From assembly GCA_030146445.1 (NCBI GenBank), contig JASLBT010000362.1, positions 1 through 15,042 on the forward strand: DNA of 15,042 nucleotides. The letters are read 5' to 3'. Shown piece after piece: positions 7,145-12,931 of the stretch (the stretch's first letter is position 1; the number at the start of each line of letters is the position of its first letter). The stretch is from Segetibacter sp. (GTDB lineage Bacteria > Bacteroidota > Bacteroidia > Chitinophagales > Chitinophagaceae). A program made the position numbers and the translations under genes. Under the pieces are notes generated by a model that saw only the letters and a program-made list of their open reading frames with translations, had not been told where the DNA came from and searched no databases.

Positions 7145-7180
7145 CACATAGGCACATAGGTACATAGGGGTTGCACATAG
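7145..7180 (+). repeat. ACATAGG-type octamer cluster, plus orientation
   Basis: CACATAGG (7145-7152), CACATAGG (7153-7160) and TACATAGG (7161-7168) stand in tandem, followed 5 nt later by CACATAG (7174-7180). Together with 6758-6789 it forms an inverted pair about 360 bp apart. Confidence 0.7.
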
Positions 7181-7217
7181 TACTAATATGTTTGGATGAG
7201 TTTCTTTCAGTATATAG

Positions 7218-7470
7218 CATACAACGTTCAACATGATTCCCAGCCTTTCGCCTGACCCAAAAACCCACTCATAATTGTAACATCACAACCCTAAACTCCG
7301 CATTAGACCTTTACCATACAACATTCAACACAATTCTCTCAACTCCATATTCTTTCATCCAACATCTACCATACAACATTAAACACGATTTTCTCAAAAA
7401 ACCTTCCTGCTGACCGAACACCCACTCATAACTCTTAACTGATAACTCTAAACTTCATATTCTTGCATTC
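7218..7470. repeat. Three diverged copies of a CATACAAC element
   Basis: CATACAACGTTCAACATGAT (7218), CATACAACATTCAACACAAT (7315) and CATACAACATTAAACACGAT (7370) share a core. Copies 1 and 3 share a downstream block: CCTT, a CTG(A)CC word, then CCCACTCATAA (7263-7273 and 7420-7430). Copies 2 and 3 share CCATATTCTTTCATC / TCATATTCTTGCATTC tails. Spacing is unequal (97 and 55 nt), so this is a dispersed or deleted repeat family rather than a regular array. Confidence 0.7.
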
Positions 7471-7479
7471 ATCATAGCC

Positions 7480-8139
7480 TCACCCCTTCATCTCATCGAA
7501 ACGATAATACTTTACACCAGATGGACCTGCCCTGGCGGCAGCCACCATATTTTGCGCGACCAATTTTGCATCTATTGCCCGGTACTTTCGGAGCGCCCCG
7601 ACCATAATAAAACCAAATACTTTCATCAGCACCTTCCCTATTTTTTCGCCCAGCCGAAACTCACCTCTGCCGCCCAATAGCATGGAAGGTTGAAAAATGT
7701 GCACGGACCGGAACGGAAGATCTTTGATCGCATCTTCCACACTGCCTTTTAAACGCAGGTAGAAGTTTTTTGACTTTGCATTTGCGCCAACAGACGACAC
7801 CAGCAAAAATTGTTTATAGCCGAGGCGGGTAGCGGCTGTTGCAGCCCCTACAGGAATATCGTAATCTACCTTGCGATACGCCTCAAGATCACCTTTCACC
7901 TGCTTCAGCGTAGTGCCGATGCAACAAAACAAGCTGTCGCCCGCACCAAGCTTCTCCTGCAGTTCTTCCTTCCCAAGGAAATTACAGAGCACCACCTCCA
8001 GCTTCGCGTGTTGAAAGCCCATTGGCTTTCTTGTCAATACACGCACTACTGTAAACGCATCATCTTCCAGCAATAGCTTTACAACGTGACCGCCGGTCAA
8101 CCCGGTTGCCCCCAATACCACTGCAGTTTGTGCCAGCAT
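7480..8139 (-). CDS. NAD(P)-binding oxidoreductase, HTATIP2/NmrA-like atypical SDR
   Basis: A 219-residue Rossmann-fold protein. The N-terminal nucleotide-binding loop is GATGLTGG (10-17) right after a beta strand. LFCCIGTT (70-77) matches the conserved CxGTT strand end of HTATIP2/TIP30-like proteins. FLLVSSVGAN (111-120) supplies the catalytic-type serine, and Tyr127 with Lys131 (FYLRLKG) gives the YxxxK pair; the protein ends with a short helical C-terminus. Family members bind NAD(P)(H), but their substrates are mostly unknown. The length is normal for the family (about 210-230). The ATG at 8139 immediately precedes the first strand. It is divergent from murB, with only 30 bp between the two start codons, and its 3' end borders the repeat island. 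Confidence 0.88.
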   Translation of the reverse strand: MLAQTAVVLGATGLTGGHVVKLLLEDDAFTVVRVLTRKPMGFQHAKLEVVLCNFLGKEELQEKLGAGDSLFCCIGTTLKQVKGDLEAYRKVDYDIPVGAATAATRLGYKQFLLVSSVGANAKSKNFYLRLKGSVEDAIKDLPFRSVHIFQPSMLLGGRGEFRLGEKIGKVLMKVFGFIMVGALRKYRAIDAKLVAQNMVAAARAGPSGVKYYRFDEMKG

Positions 8140-8169
8140 AATTTGCTATTTTGTGACTGAATTCCCCCC

Positions 8170-9180
8170 ATGCAAATTCAACAAAATATTTCACTAAAGC
8201 CCTACAATACTTTTGGCATCCACGTCACGGCAAAACACTTTGCACCTTTCGCAAATGTTGAACAGCTCAATGAACTACTCTCTTTTAAGGGTGCAGGCAA
8301 ACCAATGATCCTTGGTGGAGGAAGCAACATATTGTTAACCCAGGACCTTGATAACCTGGTTTTGAAAAACGAGCTCTCCGGGATCACGCTTGTTGGCGAA
8401 GATGAAAATCATTTTTATGTGAAGTCGGGAGGTGGCGAGAACTGGCACAGGTTCGTAGTACACTGCATCGACAATGGCTATGCCGGGGCTGAAAACCTCA
8501 GCCTTATCCCTGGTAGTGTTGGGGCAAGTCCTATGCAAAACATCGGTGCCTACGGGGTTGAGATAAAAGACATTTTTTACCAGCTTGAAGCCTTTCACAT
8601 CTTCGACCGGCAACTGGTTACTTTTAAGTTGAACGATTGCAAATTTGCTTACCGGGACAGTGTGTTCAAAGGAAAGTACAAAAATCAATATGTGATCACA
8701 AGTGTCACTTTTCGCTTGTTGAAAACTCCCCGGTTTAATATTACTTACGGTGCAATTCAGCAGGAGCTTAATGCGATGAACATTACCGACCTAAGCATCC
8801 GCGCCGTATCGCAGGCAGTCATCAATATTCGCCAAAGTAAACTTCCTGATCCGGCTATCACCGGCAATGCAGGAAGCTTTTTTAAAAACCCCTCTATACC
8901 AGCTGAACAGTTTAAGGGTCTACAGACCAGGTTCCCCGGGCTGGTTGGATTCCCCACAGAAACCGGCATGGTAAAACTTGCCGCCGGCTGGCTGATAGAA
9001 CAATGCGGCTGGAAGGGATATCGCAAAGGCGATGCGGGCTGTTATGATAAACAGGCGCTGGTGCTTGTGAACTATGGACAAGCCAGCGGTATTGATATTC
9101 TCACCTTATCTACCGAGATCATGCACAGTGTCGAGAAAAAGTTCGGGGTATTATTGGAACGGGAAGTCAATCTTATATGA
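8170..9180 (+). CDS. murB: UDP-N-acetylenolpyruvoylglucosamine reductase (MurB)
   Basis: A 336-residue cytosolic flavoenzyme that uses NADPH to reduce UDP-GlcNAc-enolpyruvate to UDP-MurNAc, the second committed step of peptidoglycan precursor synthesis. The FAD-binding domain has LGGGSNILL (48-56) and PGSVGASPMQNIGAYG (114-129). The substrate domain has AYRDS (160-164), the type I MurB hallmark, the catalytic serine in GNAGSFFKNP (Ser236), AAGWLIEQCGWKG (271-283), and the terminal catalytic glutamate region LLEREVNLI. The length matches type I enzymes such as that of E. coli. The ATG at 8170 follows a run of C with no Shine-Dalgarno. All key residues are present. The neighbours are not cell-wall genes, so it is probably not part of a dcw cluster here. 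Confidence 0.96.
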   Translation: MQIQQNISLKPYNTFGIHVTAKHFAPFANVEQLNELLSFKGAGKPMILGGGSNILLTQDLDNLVLKNELSGITLVGEDENHFYVKSGGGENWHRFVVHCIDNGYAGAENLSLIPGSVGASPMQNIGAYGVEIKDIFYQLEAFHIFDRQLVTFKLNDCKFAYRDSVFKGKYKNQYVITSVTFRLLKTPRFNITYGAIQQELNAMNITDLSIRAVSQAVINIRQSKLPDPAITGNAGSFFKNPSIPAEQFKGLQTRFPGLVGFPTETGMVKLAAGWLIEQCGWKGYRKGDAGCYDKQALVLVNYGQASGIDILTLSTEIMHSVEKKFGVLLEREVNLI

Positions 9181-9233
9181 GGAATGCAGCGTTTTGTCAT
9201 GCCGTATGTTCTTAATAAAACAATCGATAACGT

Positions 9234-9713
9234 ATGAAAAAGATGTTCGTTTTCTTGTTCACCACGATGGTGCTCTCAAGTACAGTAATGGCCCAAAAAG
9301 CGGCAAAAGTTGTTTATGCTGAACTTGGTGGCCCCGGACTTGCTTCCATTAACTACGACATGCGGTTTGCCAGGAAAGAAGACGGGTTTGGCTTTCGTGC
9401 TGGCGTGGGTGGATTTTCAATTGATAATACCAGCATTCTGCTTATCCCTCTTGGTGTCAATTTTATTGTAAGTAAAGATAAAAGGAATTACTTCGAAACA
9501 GGTGCCGGAGTATCTTTTGTCAGTGCTAACGAGAACGATCCTTACTACTCTAACGATAGCCGGTTCAGGGGAACCTTCGGACATTTGAACATAGGTTACC
9601 GACTGCAACCAGTTGCCGGCGGTTTCTTCTTCAGGGCAGCGGTAAACCCCATATTCGGCAACGGCGGCTTTTTCCCCTTTTATGGAGGAATTGCCTTTGG
9701 CTATAAGTTCTAG
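9234..9713 (+). CDS. Secreted hypothetical protein, possible outer-membrane beta-barrel
   Basis: A 159-residue protein of unknown function. Residues 1-20 form a Sec signal peptide (MKKMFVFLFTTMVLSSTVMA), with likely cleavage after VMA. The mature part is rich in glycine and aromatic residues in alternating patterns (FGFRAGVGGFSI, NYFETGAGVSFV, GHLNIGYRLQPVAGGFFF) and ends in a strand finishing with phenylalanine (GGIAFGYKF), as many outer-membrane barrels do. About six to eight strands could fit, so a small barrel is plausible but not proven. The ATG at 9234 gives the complete signal peptide. It follows murB by 53 bp on the same strand and may or may not be cotranscribed with it. A shared hairpin terminator lies downstream. 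Confidence 0.8.
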   Translation: MKKMFVFLFTTMVLSSTVMAQKAAKVVYAELGGPGLASINYDMRFARKEDGFGFRAGVGGFSIDNTSILLIPLGVNFIVSKDKRNYFETGAGVSFVSANENDPYYSNDSRFRGTFGHLNIGYRLQPVAGGFFFRAAVNPIFGNGGFFPFYGGIAFGYKF

Positions 9714-9747
9714 ATTTGTTGCGGTAATCAAAAACGTCGTTGAATTT

Positions 9748-9795
9748 CGCTGTTAGCTGAACCAGTTTCATTGATAAGCGTCACGGCTGACAGCG
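9748..9795. repeat. Imperfect inverted repeat in a 3' intergenic region
   Basis: CGCTGTTAGC (9748-9757) and GCTGACAGCG (9786-9795) can pair over 10 positions with one G-U, around a 28-nt loop. No T-run follows. It sits just before the terminator at 9822-9856 and may be part of the 3' untranslated region of the preceding gene. Confidence 0.35.
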
Positions 9796-9821
9796 GGAGT
9801 CTTCATCTAAATCAGCAATAA

Positions 9822-9856
9822 AAAAGCCCGGAATGATGATCTCATTACGGGCTTTT
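9822..9856. terminator. Bidirectional intrinsic terminator
   Basis: The arms AAAAGCCCG (9822-9830) and CGGGCTTTT (9848-9856) form a stem extended by AATGA/TCATT after one mismatch, with a small loop. T-runs flank both ends, so it serves both convergent transcripts: the secreted protein gene (plus) and the AAA+ gene (minus). Confidence 0.85.
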
Positions 9857-9871
9857 CATAACTGCTATCAA

Positions 9872-11419
9872 CTACCTGAAGTCGTCGTCAGTCAGGTCAT
9901 CTTCTTCATGCATCTGGCCGAGGTTCATCATGCTCCCAATAAGGTCCTTGAACTGTATTCTTCCATCGATCATTCGCTTACTGATCAACGAATAAGTTGC
10001 CAGGCCGTGTAGCACAAATTCCATCAGGAGCGCGTTTTCTTTCGAGTTTGCCTGCGGAAAGTGTTTCTTCACAAAAGCATGAAGCCCGTCAACCTGGTAC
10101 AGCGCATTAATTTTAAGCGCGTCCGTGCTATCAAGTGTGAGGTCGAGATGGTTGCCGGCATCAAACCACCTGGTGATGGCTTTATAAGGGTTTTCGTCTT
10201 CAGTCTTTTGCACCTGGCCTGCTTTCCCCGTACTCGTCGGCTTTCTCTTTTTAGCGACCTCAGGGTTTGGAAAGTACTGCAGGAACTGCGTCCTGATTGC
10301 CTTATCTAAAAGATTCACAGCAACCTGGTAAGGTCCCTCCTGTTCGCCTTCGTAAACCAACTCTATTTTGCCGGTGATTGATGGAATAATACCCATGAGA
10401 TCACTGATCCAAACCTGGGTTTGTGTTTCGTTGTGAATAATTGCTCTTCTTTCTGCACTGCTCACTGCATTTTCGTAGGCTGCGATGGTCAGCCTTGCAC
10501 TCACCCCACTCTTCTTATCGACATATTCATTACTTCGAGCTTCAAAAGCCACCTGCTCAATCAATCGCTTTACCAGGTCACTTACGTTAACCCTCGTCAG
10601 TTGCTCAACAAGCACATCAGCTTCCTGTTCGGTTATTGCCAGTGAGGTTTCTATTGTACGCGGGTAGTGAGTAAGAATCTGGCTTTCTATCCGGTCCTTT
10701 AAAGGAGTAACAATACTGCCGCGATTGGTATAATCTTCCGGGTTGGCGGTAAACACAAACAAAATATCAAGTGGCATCCTCAACTTGAAACCACGGATCT
10801 GGATGTCGCCTTCCTGCAAAATATTAAACAATGCCACCTGGATCCTGGCTTGTAAATCCGGTAATTCATTAATGACAAAAATGCCGCGATTACTGCGCGG
10901 GATAATTCCATAATGGATCACCAGTTCGTCAGCAAAACTCAGCTTCAGGTTTGCGGCCTTAATCGGATCAATATCACCGATCAGATCGGCCACGCTAACA
11001 TCGGGAGTAGCGAGTTTTTCGCCGTAACGCTCGCTCCTGTGAACCCAATGGATTGGGGTATCGTCGGCCCGGTTGAGTACAATATCTTTTGCAAACTTGC
11101 TTAATGGATTAAAGGGATCATCATTGATTTCACTGCCGGCTATGATGGGAATGTGTTCGTCCAGCAGATCAATAACCTGGCGGGCCATCCTTGTCTTCGC
11201 CTGTCCACGTAAACCAAGAAACAGGATGTTGTGGCGGCTCAACAGAGCACGCTCGGTATCGGGAATAACACTGTCTTCATAACCCAGTATGCCCGGAAAC
11301 GGGTTTTCTTTGGCTTTTATTTTCGTTATCAGGTTCTCTCTTATTTCTTCTTTTATGTTCCTGCTTTTGTAACCGCTCTTCTTAAGATCAGCAAGTGTCT
11401 TAATTTGATTTATATACAT
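9872..11419 (-). CDS. AAA+ ATPase of magnesium-chelatase/MoxR type (ChlI-like)
   Basis: A 515-residue ATPase partnered with a vWA protein. The AAA+ core shows Walker A GLRGQAKT (69-76), Walker B-type IFVINELPDL (180-189, with Asn-Glu instead of the usual Asp-Glu), sensor 1 FVFTANPEDY (221-230), an arginine-finger candidate in TPLKDRIES (Arg243) and sensor 2 in GVSARLT (Arg309). After about residue 380 comes a linker (KKRKPTSTGKAGQVQKTEDE), then a helical C-terminal domain and a strongly acidic tail (MHEEDDLTDDDFR). ChlI/MoxR ATPases work as hexamers with vWA partners to insert metals, mature enzymes or remodel complexes; the client here is unknown. No magnesium-chelatase ChlH or chlorophyll gene is in sight, so true magnesium chelation is unlikely. 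It follows the vWA gene by 88 bp on the same strand and probably forms an operon with it. Automatic pipelines may mislabel it as a sigma-54 regulator; no such DNA-binding domain is visible. Confidence 0.85.
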   Translation of the reverse strand: MYINQIKTLADLKKSGYKSRNIKEEIRENLITKIKAKENPFPGILGYEDSVIPDTERALLSRHNILFLGLRGQAKTRMARQVIDLLDEHIPIIAGSEINDDPFNPLSKFAKDIVLNRADDTPIHWVHRSERYGEKLATPDVSVADLIGDIDPIKAANLKLSFADELVIHYGIIPRSNRGIFVINELPDLQARIQVALFNILQEGDIQIRGFKLRMPLDILFVFTANPEDYTNRGSIVTPLKDRIESQILTHYPRTIETSLAITEQEADVLVEQLTRVNVSDLVKRLIEQVAFEARSNEYVDKKSGVSARLTIAAYENAVSSAERRAIIHNETQTQVWISDLMGIIPSITGKIELVYEGEQEGPYQVAVNLLDKAIRTQFLQYFPNPEVAKKRKPTSTGKAGQVQKTEDENPYKAITRWFDAGNHLDLTLDSTDALKINALYQVDGLHAFVKKHFPQANSKENALLMEFVLHGLATYSLISKRMIDGRIQFKDLIGSMMNLGQMHEEDDLTDDDFR

Positions 11420-11507
11420 GTTTTAGAAATCAGCTGTTTATTTAAAGAATTTGTGTGTGGACCAACCTTTTTGTACCACATGAAGCAGATACAATAAGGA
11501 ATTACCA

Positions 11508-12605
11508 TCAGTAAACCGTCTTCCGTTTCCCACTTTCGAAATCCTTGAAAATGAATGCGCCTAATTTATCAAGTGAGGCAAAAAATGCTTTACCATTATT
11601 TGTTTCGGTAAACTCCTGTACAAAACGCTGCAGGTAAGGATCACTTGCAATCATAAAAGTAGTGATCGTGATCTTTAACTTCTTGCACTGCGCAGCCAGG
11701 TTTATACACCTGTTCACCACTTTTCGGTCGAGGCCAAAACTGTTCTTGTAGTACTTTTTCCCGATCTTTAAACAGGTCGGTTTACCGTCGGTGATCATGA
11801 ATATTTGCTTGTTTGGATTTTTCCTGCGTCGCAACAAATCCATTGCAAGTTCAAGTCCCGCTACCGTGTTCGTGTGATAAGGACCCACGGTAAGGTAAGG
11901 CAGGTCTTTGATTTCGATTGTCCAGGCGTCATTTCCAAAAACAACAATATCCAGCGTGTCTTTAGGGTAGCGGGTTGTGATCAGCTCACTCAGCGCCATG
12001 GCCACCTTTTTTGCAGGCGTAATTCGATCCTCGCCATAGAGGATCATGGAGTGAGAGATATCGATCATCAGCACGGTGGAAGTCTGCGTTTTGAAGTCAG
12101 TTTCCCTGATATGAAGGTCGTCTTCATGCATACTAAAGCTTTCAACACCATGATTGATCTGGGCGGTCCGTATACTTTCGGTGAAATCAATTTGTTCAAC
12201 AGTGTCTCCAAACTGGTAAGGCCGGATGTCAGAACTTGTCTCGTCTCCCCCACCAGGCTTGAAGGTATTGTGGTTGCCTTGCTTCGATTTCTTTAGTTTA
12301 CCAAAAATTTCTTCAAGGCTGCTCTTCCTTATACCCTGTTCCGTTTTTGGCGTAATCGATATTGAGCCGGTTGCGGGGTTTTCATCAACATAACCCTTCT
12401 CCTTAAGTTCGTCCATAAAATCACCCATACCGTATTCATCATCGGTGAGCTTGTATTGCTGGTCCAATTGATTCATCCATTGCAATGCTTCATTCACATC
12501 GCCGCTTGTATAGGTGAGCAACTGCATAAACAGGTTCAGCAGTTCTTCGAAACGGGTTTTCCCTTCGAGATTGGGGTCAAATTTTGTGAAGCGGTGTCCT
12601 AACAT
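11508..12605 (-). CDS. vWA-domain protein, partner of the AAA+ ATPase (ChlD-like C-terminal half)
   Basis: A 365-residue protein from the ATG at 12605 (complement), preferred over an upstream in-frame codon at 12671 because MLGHRFTKFDP begins the conserved part. The N-terminal half is helical and acidic, with a linker (KKSKQGNHNTFKPGGG). The C-terminal half is a von Willebrand factor A domain with an intact metal-ion-dependent adhesion site: DISHS (182-186, DxSxS), the threonine in TNT (245-247) and the aspartate in ITDGKP (271-276). Such proteins bind divalent metal and protein clients and couple them to an AAA+ motor. There is no signal peptide or membrane segment, so it should be cytosolic. 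The AAA+ gene follows 88 bp downstream; the pair is the ChlI/ChlD or MoxR/vWA architecture split in two genes. Confidence 0.88.
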   Translation of the reverse strand: MLGHRFTKFDPNLEGKTRFEELLNLFMQLLTYTSGDVNEALQWMNQLDQQYKLTDDEYGMGDFMDELKEKGYVDENPATGSISITPKTEQGIRKSSLEEIFGKLKKSKQGNHNTFKPGGGDETSSDIRPYQFGDTVEQIDFTESIRTAQINHGVESFSMHEDDLHIRETDFKTQTSTVLMIDISHSMILYGEDRITPAKKVAMALSELITTRYPKDTLDIVVFGNDAWTIEIKDLPYLTVGPYHTNTVAGLELAMDLLRRRKNPNKQIFMITDGKPTCLKIGKKYYKNSFGLDRKVVNRCINLAAQCKKLKITITTFMIASDPYLQRFVQEFTETNNGKAFFASLDKLGAFIFKDFESGKRKTVY

Positions 12606-12779
12606 ATAGTTGATTTTTAAGCAGCCGACATTGATGTCACAACATTTAAGCCATTCAAAAGGTTCAGGCACTTAATGTTGTCCATGTGCCAGCCCGGGAG
12701 ACAACCTTGATTATAGACCTGTTTAGAATGACATTCAGGCAGCGGAGAAACGTAGTAGTGGGGTGTTGTAAACAGATCA

Positions 12780-12815
12780 CAAAAATAAATAGAATTAACC
12801 ACATACATCGCCAAA
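12780..12815 (-). promoter_or_regulatory. Possible promoter of the vWA-AAA+ operon
   Basis: On the minus strand TATTTTTG (complement of 12780-12787) matches TAnnTTTG perfectly. The nearest TTTG (complement of 12812-12815) lies 24 nt upstream, longer than the usual 19-21, so the match is only partial. The -7 octamer is identical to that of the tRNA-Lys promoter in this window. Confidence 0.35.
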
Positions 12816-12861
12816 ATCAGCCGGCACCATCAGGTGAAAACAATTCAGCTCAAAAACAAAA

Positions 12862-12888
12862 CCCCGCCCTTGCTTTCACACGGCGGGG
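12862..12888 (-). terminator. Intrinsic terminator downstream of the DUF2723 gene
   Basis: The arms CCCCGCC (12862-12868) and GGCGGGG (12882-12888) form a GC-only 7-bp stem with a 13-nt loop. On the minus strand it is followed by TTTTGTTTTTG, a good termination tract, 43 nt after the gene end. Confidence 0.8.
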
Positions 12889-12931
12889 AGAAAACAGCGG
12901 TTGCCCGCTTATTTTTTACCAGTATCGCTGA

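Larger units (their letters stand above)
6473..7479. other. Gene-free, repeat-rich intergenic island (about 1 kb)
   Basis: No credible gene occurs between priA and the oxidoreductase gene. The stretch is a mosaic: a short palindrome just after priA, a degenerate tandem array (6519-6760), an octamer cluster in one orientation (6758-6789), a segment with a CACCAAG-CCGCGAAG-like word (near 6847-6860), about 240 bp without visible repeats (6900-7140), an oppositely oriented octamer cluster (7145-7180), and three copies of a CATACAAC-type element (7218-7470). The longest open frame here (6488-6868, minus strand) simply translates the tandem repeats. Confidence 0.8.
12606..12931. other. Intergenic region between the vWA gene and the DUF2723 gene
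   Basis: 326 bp without a credible gene. It contains the terminator of the DUF2723 gene (12862-12888) and a possible minus-strand promoter (12780-12815), leaving a leader of roughly 165 nt before the vWA start. Short open frames here show no family features. Confidence 0.6.

Noticed and set aside
6758..7180. Insertion sequence with terminal inverted repeats
   Set aside because: No transposase frame between the clusters, the inverted words are short and imperfect, and no target-site duplication is evident.
7218..7470. CRISPR array
   Set aside because: The three repeat copies are diverged, unevenly spaced (97 and 55 nt) and lack cas genes nearby.
11805..12296. 163-residue plus-strand open frame inside the vWA gene
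   Set aside because: Shadow of the vWA coding sequence, which has a complete metal-binding site on the other strand.
9872..12605. Defence system built on AAA+/vWA proteins
   Set aside because: No nuclease, protease or other effector gene accompanies the pair and the surroundings are housekeeping genes, so a defence role is not supported.
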